64,000 nt of DNA from Streptomyces sp. SN-593 (lineage in GTDB: Bacteria > Actinomycetota > Actinomycetes > Streptomycetales > Streptomycetaceae): assembly GCF_016756395.1 (NCBI RefSeq), contig NZ_AP018365.1:2363501-2427500 (forward strand), written 5' to 3'. How positions within the stretch are numbered: the stretch's first letter is position 1; each line of letters begins with the position of its first letter. Of the stretch, positions 44,245-53,111 are shown piece by piece. The position numbers were made by a program, and so were the translations under genes. Below the pieces are notes generated by a model that saw only the letters and a list, made by a program, of their open reading frames with translations, was not told where the DNA came from and did not search any database.

Positions 44245-45237
44245 ATGATCACCCGAACCGCGCTCGGCTCGCCCGGTCTCACCGTCAGCGCGATGGGTCT
44301 GGGGTGCATGGGGATGAGCGAGAGCTACGGCGCCCCCGACTGGGACGGCGGCCTGGCCACCATCAACCGGGCTCTGGAGCTGGGCGTCACGTTCCTGGAC
44401 ACCGCCGACGCCTACGGCACCGGGCACAACGAGGTGCTGGTGGGCCGGGCCGTCCACGGCCGCCGGGACCAGGTGCAGTTGGCCACCAAGTTCGGCATCG
44501 ACCGCAGCGCCGGCGACCGGGCGCGCCGCATCCGCGGTGCCCGGGACTACGTGCTGCGCGCCTGCGACGCCTCGCTGCTGCGGCTGGGCGTCGAGGTGAT
44601 CGACCTGTACTACGCCCACCGCCCGCCCCAGGACGTGGAGATCGAGGAGACCGTCGGGGCGATGGCCGAGCTGGTCGAGGCGGGCAAGGTCCGCCATCTG
44701 GGCCTGTCCGAGGTCGACGGCGAGCTGCTGCGCCGGGCGCACGCGGTGCACCCGATCACCGCGGTGCAGAGCGAGTACTCGCTGTGGACCCGCGACGTCG
44801 AGGCGGTCACCCCGGTGATGGCCGAGCTGGGGGTCGGGTTGGTGCCGTACTCGCCGCTGGGGCGGGGGTTCCTGACCGGCACCCTGGACCGCTCCACGCT
44901 GGGCGAGAAGGACTTCCGGAGCACCAACCCCCGTTTCGCCGGCGAGGCGGGCGAGGCCAACGAGAAGATCGCGCGGACCGTGCGCGAGGTGGCCGACCGG
45001 CTGGGCGCCACCCCGGCCCAGGTGGCGCTGGCCTGGGTGTACGCCCAGGCCGAGCGGCTCGGGGTGGCGGTGGCGGCCATCCCCGGCACCCGCAGCCCGG
45101 CCCGGCTGGAGCAGAACGCGGCAGCGCTGGAACTCACCCTGGACGCCGAGGCGCTGGCCGCCCTGGCCCCGCTGAGCGACCAGGTGAGGGGCGAGCGCTA
45201 CCTCCCCGTGCACACCGCCGAGGTCGCCCGGGGGTGA
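44245..45237 (+). CDS. Aldo/keto reductase
   Basis: A 330-residue NADPH-dependent aldo/keto reductase of the AKR13-like group. The catalytic tetrad is visible: Asp and Tyr in FLDTADAYGTG, Lys in LATKFGI, and His in YYAHRPP. VPYSPLGRGFLTG and IPGTRSPARLEQN bind the cofactor. AGGAGG-like GGAGGAG lies 10 nt upstream of the ATG. It reduces aldehydes or ketones and may act in electrophile detoxification. Confidence 0.93.
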   Translation: MITRTALGSPGLTVSAMGLGCMGMSESYGAPDWDGGLATINRALELGVTFLDTADAYGTGHNEVLVGRAVHGRRDQVQLATKFGIDRSAGDRARRIRGARDYVLRACDASLLRLGVEVIDLYYAHRPPQDVEIEETVGAMAELVEAGKVRHLGLSEVDGELLRRAHAVHPITAVQSEYSLWTRDVEAVTPVMAELGVGLVPYSPLGRGFLTGTLDRSTLGEKDFRSTNPRFAGEAGEANEKIARTVREVADRLGATPAQVALAWVYAQAERLGVAVAAIPGTRSPARLEQNAAALELTLDAEALAALAPLSDQVRGERYLPVHTAEVARG

Positions 45238-45296
45238 GAAGCCGTCCGGCGGATCGGGCCGGTCGCGGGGAGCGGCGGCCTCGTGAACCGGCCTCA

Positions 45297-45462
45297 GGGC
45301 TGTCCCGCGACCCCCGACGGGCGTGCGTCGACAGCCACGGCGCCTCGCTTCGTTGTCGGGCTCATCCACAGACGACCCGGTATGAGGACGACCCTCCGCC
45401 TTGCGATCCACCGCAGCTGACGCCGCACGCTGATCCGCCGGGGAGGATGGGACAGCCCTAGG
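45297..45462. repeat. MITE-like element B
   Basis: About 166 bp between the aldo/keto reductase and MFS genes. The ends are inverted copies of AGGGCTGTCCC (left, 45296 on) and GGGACAGCCCT (right). The core GACGACCCGGTATGAGGACG matches element A at 41278 in inverted orientation. It probably belongs to a family of non-autonomous elements moved by a transposase not in this window. Confidence 0.75.
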
Positions 45463-45509
45463 TCGAATTCCCGATGCCCCGGAGACGGGCCAACCGGAAG
45501 GATGGTCGT

Positions 45510-46955
45510 ATGAGCGAACTCCTGGGGCGGCGTGCGCCTGCCTCCTCCCCCACCGGCCGTACCGCAGCACCCGCGTGGGTGGTGCTCGCCGCGGTGTGCG
45601 CGGGCCAGTTCCTGGTCGTGCTCGACGTGTCCGTGGTCAACGTGGCGCTGCCGTCGATGCGCACCGCGCTGGGGCTCGGCGACAGCGGCCAGCAGTGGGT
45701 GGTGAACGCCTACGCCCTGACCTTCGCCGGGTTCCTGCTGCTGGGCGGCAGGGCCGCCGACCTCTTCGGCCGCAAGCGCACCTTCCTGGTCGGCCTCGGC
45801 CTGTTCACCGCGGCGAGCCTGGCCGGCGGGCTGGCCCAGGACGGATGGATGCTGATCAGCGCCCGCGCGGTGCAGGGCCTCGGTTCGGCGGTGCTCGCGC
45901 CGACCACGCTGTCCATCCTCACCACGTCCTTCCCCGAGGGTGCCGAGCGCACCCGGGCGATCGGCACGTGGACGGCGGTCGGCGCCGGCGGCGGGGCGGC
46001 CGGCGGCCTGGTCGGCGGGGTGCTCACCGACTACCTCTCCTGGCGCTGGGTCCTGCTGGTCAACGTGCCGGTGGGCGCGCTGGTGCTGGTGGTGGCCACG
46101 CTCTGCCTGACCGAGAGCCGCGCGGAGCGGGCCCGCCGGCTGGACGTCCCCGGCGCGGTCCTGGTCACCGCGGGCGTGGCCGGGCTGGCGTACGGCATCG
46201 CGCAGAGCGAGTCGTACGGCTGGACGTCGGCGCGCTCGCTGCTGCCGCTGGCCGCGGGCGCGGTGCTGCTCGCGGGGTTCACCCTGGTCGAGGCGCGTAC
46301 GGCGGCGCCGCTGATGCCGCTCCGGCTGCTCCGGGTGCGGTCGGTGTCGGCCGCGAACACGGTGCTGCTGGGGTGCGGTGCGGCGACCTTCTCGACCTGG
46401 TACTTCCTGTCCCTCTACATGCAGAACGTACTGGGCTGGAGCCCGGTGCGCGCCGGGGTGTCCTTCCTCCCGCACACCGTCGCCATCATCGTCGGCTCCA
46501 AGCTCGCGCCGCGGCTGATGGGCAGGACGGACGCGCGGCTGGTGGGCGCGGCCGGCGGGGTGCTGTCGGCCGCCGGGCTGGCCTGGCAGAGCACGCTCAC
46601 CGTGCACGGCACCTTCGCCGGCACCATCCTCGGGCCGGGCGTGCTCACGATGTTCGGTGCGGGGCTGCTGATGACGCCGATCGCCGCGGCCGCCACCTCC
46701 GGGGTGTCGATGGGCGAGCAGGGCGTCGTGTCGGGGCTGTTGAACACCTCACGGCAGCTCGGCGGCGCACTGGGCCTGACCATCCTCGCCACGGCCGCCG
46801 CCGACCGCTTCGCCTCCCGCCACTCCCACGGCGCCGACACCGCCCACGCCCTGACCTCGGGCTACGGCCTGGCCTTCCTCATCGGCGCGGCCTTCCTCGC
46901 GGCCGCCACCTGCCTGATCGCCCTCCTCCCCAACCCGACCCCCAAACCCGCCTAG
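45510..46955 (+). CDS. DHA2-family MFS exporter
   Basis: A 481-residue 14-helix transporter with VLDVSVVNVALPSM in TM1, GGRAADLFGRKRTF in loop 2-3 and GGAAGGLVGGVLTDY in TM5 as the antiporter motif C. The ATG at 45510 has AAGGA 8 nt before it; an earlier in-frame ATG at 45474 lies inside the repeat element's flank. The substrate is unknown, and an exporter for a small hydrophobic drug is typical for this group. Confidence 0.9.
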   Translation: MSELLGRRAPASSPTGRTAAPAWVVLAAVCAGQFLVVLDVSVVNVALPSMRTALGLGDSGQQWVVNAYALTFAGFLLLGGRAADLFGRKRTFLVGLGLFTAASLAGGLAQDGWMLISARAVQGLGSAVLAPTTLSILTTSFPEGAERTRAIGTWTAVGAGGGAAGGLVGGVLTDYLSWRWVLLVNVPVGALVLVVATLCLTESRAERARRLDVPGAVLVTAGVAGLAYGIAQSESYGWTSARSLLPLAAGAVLLAGFTLVEARTAAPLMPLRLLRVRSVSAANTVLLGCGAATFSTWYFLSLYMQNVLGWSPVRAGVSFLPHTVAIIVGSKLAPRLMGRTDARLVGAAGGVLSAAGLAWQSTLTVHGTFAGTILGPGVLTMFGAGLLMTPIAAAATSGVSMGEQGVVSGLLNTSRQLGGALGLTILATAAADRFASRHSHGADTAHALTSGYGLAFLIGAAFLAAATCLIALLPNPTPKPA

Positions 46956-47029
46956 ACCCGTCCGGCGGATCCCGTGACGGATCTCGTGGCGGGTCCTGTG
47001 ACCGTCCCATGAGCGTTTCGCTGTGCCGA

Positions 47030-47072
47030 TCACGGGGCGGGGCGGTCCGAGGGCCGGCGGCCCCGCCCCGTG
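47030..47072. terminator. Bidirectional terminator between convergent genes
   Basis: CACGGGGCGGGGC pairs with GCCCCGCCCCGTG, with a 17-nt loop. It sits between the convergent MFS and hydrolase genes. Confidence 0.75.
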
Positions 47073-47104
47073 TCTCCGCCCGACGCGGCTCCGGACCCGC
47101 GCGC

Positions 47105-47986
47105 TCAACAGGTATGGGCCGCCACGGCACCGATGAGCTCGGGCCAGAGTGCACGCGGCCGATCGTGGCCCATGTCGGGGACCAGCAGGAGCTTGGCGCC
47201 GGGCACCAGTTCCGCGGTGCGCCTCCCGCCGCTGGGGTCGATCAGCGTGTCGTCCAGGCCGTGGATCACCAGCGTCGGCACCCGCAGCTCACGCAGTGCG
47301 TCCGCACGTGAACCGCTGAGGATCATCGCGCCGAGCTGCCGCCCGATCCCCCCGGGGTGGTACGCGCGGTCGTAGCTCGCGGCGGCCAGCTCACGCAGCA
47401 CCGCGGCGTCGCCGTACCGCCTGGAGGCCCACACCAGTTCCCGCTCCGCCGCCGCGGCGTATCCGTCGCGGTCCGCGGGCCTCGGGGCGAACAGCACCGC
47501 CTGGGCCTGGGGGGTGGACCGGCCGTACTCGCTCTCGCCGGTCGAGGACATCATCGACGTCAAGGTCAGTACCCGCTCCGGGCGGGAGAGGGCCATCACC
47601 TGCGCGATCATCCCTCCCATCGAGGCGCCGACCACGTGGGCGCGTTCGACACCGAGCGCGGTGAGCAGGCCGAGGCCGTCGTCCGCCATGTCGAGGAGCC
47701 GGTAGGGAACCATGGCGAGGGCGGCGCCGATGTCTCCCGAGCTGACGGCGGCGATGAATGCGCCCATGTCCACCGGGTGGTCGTCGAACGAGGTGGACAG
47801 CCCGCAGTCCCGGTTGTCGTACCGGATCACGTGGCGGCCGCGGTCCGCCAGCGCTCGGCAGAAGTCCTCGTGCCAGGCGAGCATCTGCGCGCCGAAACCC
47901 ATCACCAGCAGGACGGGAGGGTCTCCGGGGTCGCCGAAGGTCTCGTACGCGAGGGAGACCTCAGGGGACACGTCCACGATCGGCAT
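47105..47986 (-). CDS. Alpha/beta hydrolase
   Basis: A 293-residue hydrolase. The nucleophile Ser is in VVGASMGGMIAQ, the acid in IHGLDDTLID and the His in VPDMGHDRP; HVIRYDNRDCGLST is a family signature. Esterase or lactonase activity is likely, with no substrate evident. Confidence 0.92.
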   Translation of the reverse strand: MPIVDVSPEVSLAYETFGDPGDPPVLLVMGFGAQMLAWHEDFCRALADRGRHVIRYDNRDCGLSTSFDDHPVDMGAFIAAVSSGDIGAALAMVPYRLLDMADDGLGLLTALGVERAHVVGASMGGMIAQVMALSRPERVLTLTSMMSSTGESEYGRSTPQAQAVLFAPRPADRDGYAAAAERELVWASRRYGDAAVLRELAAASYDRAYHPGGIGRQLGAMILSGSRADALRELRVPTLVIHGLDDTLIDPSGGRRTAELVPGAKLLLVPDMGHDRPRALWPELIGAVAAHTC

Positions 47987-48119
47987 GACCGGAGACTGTC
48001 ATGTCCGCCCATGGCGCGCACCCGGAATACCGGCGGGCGCGTTCCTCGTCACGCGGCGGCAGGCGGCAACCGCGGCCAGGGCCGCCGGGGTGACCAGGGC
48101 GGCCGGGCCACCGCCGCGG

Positions 48120-49202
48120 TCAGCAGCAGGGGGACGGCAGCGCGGAGGGAAGCTCGTCGGCGGCGAAGACCGTGGTGGTGGCGGTGTCCCCGCACAGCGC
48201 GGCGACCGCGAGGAGGACCGCGGCCGCGGTCCAGGTGGTGCGCTCGGCCGGCCACACCGCGCGGTCGGCGAAGACGTAACCCGTCCAGTACAGGCCGTCC
48301 TCGGCGCGCAGGTGCTGGATGTCGGCGAGCACGCGGACCGCGCGGTCGGACCGGCCCACCGCCCACAGCGCGAGCGCGAGCTCCGCGGACTCGCCGCCGG
48401 TGACCCACGGGTTGGGGTCCACGCAGCGCACCCCGAGCCCGGGCACCACGAAGCGGGACCACTCCGCGTCGAGACGGGCGAGGGCCGCGGGCCCGCGCAG
48501 CGTGCCGGTCAGCACCGGGTAGTACCAGTCCATCGAGTAGCGGGACTTGTCGAGGAACCGCTCGGGGTGCCGGCGCACCGCGTGGCCGAGCGTGCCGGCC
48601 GACAACTCCCAGTCCGGCTGCGGCTCCTCGCGGTGCTCGGCGATGGCCAGGGCGCAGCGCAGCGCCTGGTGGATCGACGAACTGCCGGTGAGCAGCGCGT
48701 CGTTGACGGCCGTACCGTCGGCCTCGCGCTTCCAGCCGATCTGCCCGCCGGGCTGCTGGAGCGCGAGGACGTACTCGACGGCGGCGTGCACGGTCGGCCA
48801 GATCCGCTCGATGAACGCGTCGTCGCCGGTGGCGAGGTAGTGGTGCCAGGCACCGACGGCCACGTAAGCGCAGAAGTTGGACTCCCGGCCGAGATCGGTG
48901 GGGTGGTCGGCACTGCCGTCGTGGTAGGCGGCGTACCAGGAGCCGTCGGGGTTCTGGTGCCGGACCAGCCAGTCGTACGCCGCCTCCGCGCGGTCGTGCT
49001 CGCCGGCCGCGTCGAAGGCCATCGCGACCTCGGTGTGGTCCCACGGGTCGAGGTGGTGGCCGCGGAACCACGGGATCGCCCCGTCGCCGCGCTGGGCCGC
49101 GGCCATGGCGGCGACGGTCTGCTCGGCCTGCTGCGCGGTGAGGACACCGGGCAGCTCCAGGCGCTCGGTGCGGCGGCCCTGGCCGCGGCTCGGCGAGGTC
49201 AC
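48120..49202 (-). CDS. Alpha/alpha-toroid protein (prenyltransferase/glycosidase-like fold)
   Basis: A 360-residue all-helical repeat protein: HTEVAMAFDAAGEHDRAEAA, WLVRHQNPDGSWYA and YWTGYVFADRAVWPAERTTW look like turns of a six-hairpin or terpenoid-cyclase toroid. It is often annotated as a prenyltransferase but no DxDD or CaaX-type signature is seen, so a carbohydrate-active role is as likely given the glycosyltransferase in the operon. The GTG start overlaps the methyltransferase stop as GTGA. Confidence 0.75.
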   Translation of the reverse strand: MTSPSRGQGRRTERLELPGVLTAQQAEQTVAAMAAAQRGDGAIPWFRGHHLDPWDHTEVAMAFDAAGEHDRAEAAYDWLVRHQNPDGSWYAAYHDGSADHPTDLGRESNFCAYVAVGAWHHYLATGDDAFIERIWPTVHAAVEYVLALQQPGGQIGWKREADGTAVNDALLTGSSSIHQALRCALAIAEHREEPQPDWELSAGTLGHAVRRHPERFLDKSRYSMDWYYPVLTGTLRGPAALARLDAEWSRFVVPGLGVRCVDPNPWVTGGESAELALALWAVGRSDRAVRVLADIQHLRAEDGLYWTGYVFADRAVWPAERTTWTAAAVLLAVAALCGDTATTTVFAADELPSALPSPCC

Positions 49203-50020
49203 TTGGCGCGTTCCGCGCCGGTCCCGCCCGCTCCGCCGACCGGCCCGCCCGATGGCGCGACCTCCTCGGTTTCCCCGCTCCCCCCGGCCCGCACCGCCTG
49301 CTCGGGCAGCCGCGGCTTCGTCGCGTAGGCCACGAAGCTCTTGCCGACCACCGGGTTGAGCACCTGCTCGGCGAGGCGGGTGGCCAGCGGCTTCTTCATG
49401 ATGTCCCACACCAGCAGCTTGTGGTACAGCTTCACCGGCAGCGCCTGGTCGTCGTCCACACCGACCGCGCACTTGATCCACCAGTACGGCGCGTGCAGGC
49501 CGTGCGCGTGGTGGGTGCCGTACGGCTTCAGGCCCGCCTCCCGCATCCGGTCCAGGAGCTGGTCGCCCTTGTAGATGCGGATGTGGCCGCCCTCGACCTC
49601 GTGGTAGGCGTCGGAGAGCGCCCAGCAGATCTTCTCCGGGCCGTACCGCGGTACCGTCACGGCGATCCGGCCGCCGGGCCGCAGCACCCGGACCATCTCG
49701 GCGAGCACCGCCTTGTCCTCGGGGATGTGCTCCATCACCTCGGAGATGATGACGACGTCGAAGCTCTCGTCGGGGAAGGGCAGATGGAGCGCGTCGCCCT
49801 CCATCGCCAGCGCGGAAGCACCCGCCGGCGCCTCCCCCGCCTCCCGCATCGCCGCGAACCACCGGGCGACCTCGCGGATCTCCTCGCCGTTGCGGTCCAG
49901 CGCGATCACCTGCGCGCCGCGCCGGTAGCACTCGAAGGCGTGCCGCCCGGCACCGCACCCGAGGTCGAGGACGCGGTCGCCCGCGGCGAGCGGGAAACGG
50001 GTGAAGTCGACGGTCAGCAT
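49199..50020 (-). CDS. Class I SAM-dependent methyltransferase
   Basis: A 273-residue methyltransferase with motif I RVLDLGCGAGRHAFE and a downstream FDVVIISEVMEHIPEDKAV typical of UbiE/Methyltransf_11 enzymes. The second gene of a three-gene operon: its first base coincides with the last base of the glycosyltransferase gene, and its stop overlaps the toroid gene. It may methylate the sugar or lipid made by the neighbouring enzymes. Confidence 0.9.
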   Translation of the reverse strand: MLTVDFTRFPLAAGDRVLDLGCGAGRHAFECYRRGAQVIALDRNGEEIREVARWFAAMREAGEAPAGASALAMEGDALHLPFPDESFDVVIISEVMEHIPEDKAVLAEMVRVLRPGGRIAVTVPRYGPEKICWALSDAYHEVEGGHIRIYKGDQLLDRMREAGLKPYGTHHAHGLHAPYWWIKCAVGVDDDQALPVKLYHKLLVWDIMKKPLATRLAEQVLNPVVGKSFVAYATKPRLPEQAVRAGGSGETEEVAPSGGPVGGAGGTGAERAK

Positions 50021-51531
50021 CAGCGATTGCTCCCCACGGGGTCTCCCGGATGTGCGGTCTTCTTGGCGTGTCCGTCCCGGCCGTTCCCCTGCGGGTCCCC
50101 CGCACCGGCGGTGGTACCGGCACCGGCGCTAGCTGCGGCACCGGCGGCGGCATTCGCCGGAACACCGGCCGAGGCGGAAGCGGCCGCCGACGCGGCCGCC
50201 GACGCAGGACTCGCGGCCCGGCCACCCGGGGTGCCGGCCGCGGTCGGCGAGGGCGGGCGCGAGGGCGCCGGCGCGGGATGCGCCGCGATCGCCGCGCGGT
50301 ACAGCTCGGCGGTGGCCTCGGCCGCCCGCGTCCAGGTGAAGCGCTCCAGCACCCGAGCGCGCCCCGCGGCACCCAGCCGCGCCCGCAACTCCGGTTCGCC
50401 CAGCATCCGTTCGAGCGCGGCGGCGAGCGCGCCCGGGTCCCCGGGCGGCACCGCGAGGCAGGTCTCGTTGTCGGGTCCCGCCACCTCCGGTATGGCGCCG
50501 CCGGTGGTGGCCACCAGCGGCGTGCCCGTGGCCATCGCCTCGGCGGCGGGCAGCGAGAACCCCTCATAGAGCGACGGCACGCAGGCCACCTCGGCGCTGC
50601 GGATGAGGTCGACCAGTTCGGCGTCGCTGATGCCCTTGACGAACCCGACGGCGTCGGCGAGCCCGAACTCGGCGATCGCGCGCGCCACCGGGCCCTGTTC
50701 GGGCTGCTTGCCGACGACCACGAGGTGTGCGTCGGGCCGCTGCGTGCGGACCTTCGCCAGCGCCTCGACGAGGAAGACCAGGCCCTTGAGCGGCACGTCC
50801 GCGCTGGACGTGGTGACGATCCGCCCGGGCACCTCGGGCACCGACGCGTCCGGGGCGAACAGGCGGGCGTCCGCGCCGATCGGCACCGTGTGCACCCGCT
50901 CGGGGCGCACCCCGAGGTCGGCGACGATCTCCTGCCGCGAGGAGCCGGAGACGGTCAGCACCGACGGCAGCCGGCGGGCCACCCGCTTCTGCATGCGGGT
51001 GAAGCCGTACCAGCGGCGTACCGACATCCGCTTGCGGCGGTCGGCGGCGGCCGCGAGGTCGAGGCGGCGGTCGACGGTGATGGGGTGGTGGATGGTGGTG
51101 ACCAGCGGCAGGCCGAGGCCGAGCAGCCCGTACCCGAGGGTCTGGTTGTCGTGCACGACGTCGAAGTCCGCGCGGCGGGCGGCGAGATGGCGCCGCGCGC
51201 GCAGGCTGAAGGTCAGCGGCTCGGGGAAGCCGCCGGTCCACATCGTGCCGACCTCCAGCACGTCGACCCAGTCGCGGTACTCCGCCAGGCGAGGGGTGCG
51301 GAACGGGTCCGGCTGCCGGTACAGGTCCAGGCTGGGCAGTTCGGTGAGGGTGACGCCCTCGCCGAGCGCGTCCAGTACGGGGTAGGGCTGCGCGCCGATC
51401 ACCTCGACACTGTGGCCGAGTGCGGCCAGTTCGCGGGCCAGGTGCCTGACGTACACACCCTGGCCGCCGCAGAACGGGTTGCCCTTGTAGCTCAGCAGCG
51501 CGATTCGCAGGGGCCCGGACGGAGAGGTCAC
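50020..51531 (-). CDS. GT4-family glycosyltransferase
   Basis: A 503-residue retaining glycosyltransferase with two Rossmann-like domains: LRIALLSYKGNPFCGGQGVY (acceptor side) and PSLYEGFSLPAAEAMATGTP (EX7E donor-binding motif). The last 75 residues are an Ala/Gly/Pro-rich disordered tail. It is the first gene of the operon and is divergent from the KstR-like regulator; a perfect KstR-type operator lies 55 nt upstream. Confidence 0.92.
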   Translation of the reverse strand: MTSPSGPLRIALLSYKGNPFCGGQGVYVRHLARELAALGHSVEVIGAQPYPVLDALGEGVTLTELPSLDLYRQPDPFRTPRLAEYRDWVDVLEVGTMWTGGFPEPLTFSLRARRHLAARRADFDVVHDNQTLGYGLLGLGLPLVTTIHHPITVDRRLDLAAAADRRKRMSVRRWYGFTRMQKRVARRLPSVLTVSGSSRQEIVADLGVRPERVHTVPIGADARLFAPDASVPEVPGRIVTTSSADVPLKGLVFLVEALAKVRTQRPDAHLVVVGKQPEQGPVARAIAEFGLADAVGFVKGISDAELVDLIRSAEVACVPSLYEGFSLPAAEAMATGTPLVATTGGAIPEVAGPDNETCLAVPPGDPGALAAALERMLGEPELRARLGAAGRARVLERFTWTRAAEATAELYRAAIAAHPAPAPSRPPSPTAAGTPGGRAASPASAAASAAASASAGVPANAAAGAAASAGAGTTAGAGDPQGNGRDGHAKKTAHPGDPVGSNR

Positions 51532-51585
51532 TCCGTCTCCCTTCTCGCTGCGATGTGGGCCGGAGCGTAACCGGTCGCGCTAATC

Positions 51586-51599
51586 TAGAACAAGTTTCA
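51586..51599. promoter_or_regulatory. KstR-type operator
   Basis: TAGAACAAGTTTCA matches TNNAACNNGTTNNA, the published consensus for mycobacterial KstR, at every fixed position. It lies between the divergent glycosyltransferase operon and the KstR-like regulator gene, in the place expected for autoregulation and control of the operon. Confidence 0.75.
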
Positions 51600-51762
51600 G
51601 ATGGATCGTACAGGGGGCCGGTTCGCCCTCCCGCACCCGGCTGCCATCATGCACACACCACCGGCCGGGGCGCGCGGCGCGCGACCCGGCGGCCGCCGCG
51701 ACCCGGGCGGCGGGCCGTCGCCGCCCGGCCGCACGGCGACGGCACGTCGGAGGACAGGACGG

Positions 51763-52503
51763 ATGAGCGCACACCCCAGGCCACCGGCCCCGGCCCTGAC
51801 CGCGCGGCAGGAGGCCCGGCGCAACCGCATCCTCGCCGCCAGCACCGAGCTGGCCTGCGGCGGCGGCTTCGACGCCGTGCAGATGCGGGAGGTCGCCGAA
51901 CTGTCCGACGTGGCCCTCGGCACCCTCTACCGCTACTTCCCGTCCAAGATCCACCTGTTGGTGGCGGTCATGGAGGACCAGCTCGGGCAGCTCCAGACCG
52001 CGCTGCGCACGCGGCCCCCGTCCGCGCCGGAACCGGGCCGCCGCGTCGCCGACACCCTGCTGCGGGCCTTCCGCGCGCTCCAGCGGGAGCCGCTGATCGC
52101 GGACGCGATGTTCCGGGCGATGATCTTCGCCGACCGGTCGGTGCGCGCCCAGGTGGACACGGTGTCCCGGCTGACCACCTCCATCATCGTGGAGGCGATG
52201 GGCCGACCGGGTGTACCGGGCGCACCGGGCGCACCGGGCGCACCGGGCGCACCGGGAGCGGGTCGTACGGCGACGGGCGCCGCGGAGGCGCGCGGCGGGG
52301 AAGCGGGTGAGCCGGGGGCAGGCGCGTCGGGGACGGGCGCCGAGGACCTTCCGAAGGCCCTGCGCTCGACCGTCCGGGTGATCGAACACACCTGGCACGC
52401 GGCGCTGGTCGGCTGGATCTCGGGCCGCGCCTCGGTCGCCGAGGTGACAGAGGACATCCGAACGGCGTGCGGCCTCCTGGACAGGGCGGCGCGGGCCGGC
52501 TGA
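51763..52503 (+). CDS. KstR-like TetR-family regulator
   Basis: A 246-residue TetR repressor. The DNA-binding domain (EARRNRILAASTELACGGGF and LGTLYRYFPSKIHLLVAVME) closely resembles mycobacterial KstR, which responds to sterol-derived CoA esters. A low-complexity segment of Gly-Ala-Pro repeats (about residues 151-190), encoded by tandem 9-bp CGCACCGGG units at 52213-52258, interrupts the ligand-binding domain between helices. Ligand binding may be changed, but the DNA-binding half and its operator are intact. Confidence 0.88.
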   Translation: MSAHPRPPAPALTARQEARRNRILAASTELACGGGFDAVQMREVAELSDVALGTLYRYFPSKIHLLVAVMEDQLGQLQTALRTRPPSAPEPGRRVADTLLRAFRALQREPLIADAMFRAMIFADRSVRAQVDTVSRLTTSIIVEAMGRPGVPGAPGAPGAPGAPGAGRTATGAAEARGGEAGEPGAGASGTGAEDLPKALRSTVRVIEHTWHAALVGWISGRASVAEVTEDIRTACGLLDRAARAG

Positions 52504-52506
52504 GCG

Positions 52507-52540
52507 GGCCTCGGCTCCGGCGGCGGGCGGAGCCGAGGCC
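52507..52540 (+). terminator. Terminator after the KstR-like gene
   Basis: GGCCTCGGCTCCG pairs perfectly with CGGAGCCGAGGCC around an 8-nt loop, 4 nt past the stop codon. Confidence 0.85.
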
Positions 52541-53111
52541 GGGAGACCGGGCGGACCCGGTTCGGGCGGACCGGGCAGCGGACCGTTCAGGCGCCGGACC
52601 CACCGGGCATCGGGCAACCCACGGCCGAGCCGACCGGATTCCGGCCGACCGGGTTCAGACGGACCCGGTTCAGGCGGACCCGGTTCAGGCGGACCCGGTT
52701 CAGGCAGACCGTTCAGGTGCCGGACCCACCGGCCGTCGGGCAACCCGCGGCCGGGCGGACCGCGTACAGGGCGCCCCGCCGGCGGGCGGAACCGCGCCGG
52801 CCCACGAACATCCGCATGGCCAGCCCCGGCGCGCTGGTGTCCCCGAAAAAGCGCCCGCGCGTTTATCACGTGTCCCGTCCGGCGTCGGCGCCACCGCGGC
52901 AGGTTCCCTCGATGGGAGGGCGCGCGCCCGCAAGTCGCCCGCCCCCGGCGCCTCCTGCCACTCCATCCATGCACCCGACGGGCACCGAAGTTCACCCGCA
53001 CGGGGCGATCCGCCGGGTATGAATGGGTTCGCGTTCGCCCGGGGGTCGCGGACATCACCCGCAGGGGGACGAGGGCGGCGCACCGATGCGACCACACGAG
53101 GGGAATGCCCG
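52541..53111. other. Repeat-rich region without a gene
   Basis: No convincing coding sequence. It contains the nested repeats at 52581-52753. The right end (about 52960-53110) should hold the promoter of the RamR-like gene. Confidence 0.6.
52581..52753. repeat. Nested direct repeats
   Basis: A 47-bp block beginning GACCGTTCAGGCGCCGGACC is repeated at 52707-52753 with few changes. Between the copies are four 15-bp tandem units, GGTTCAGGCGGACCC and variants, at 52652-52710. The whole looks like an array grown by slippage and unequal exchange. Confidence 0.85.
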
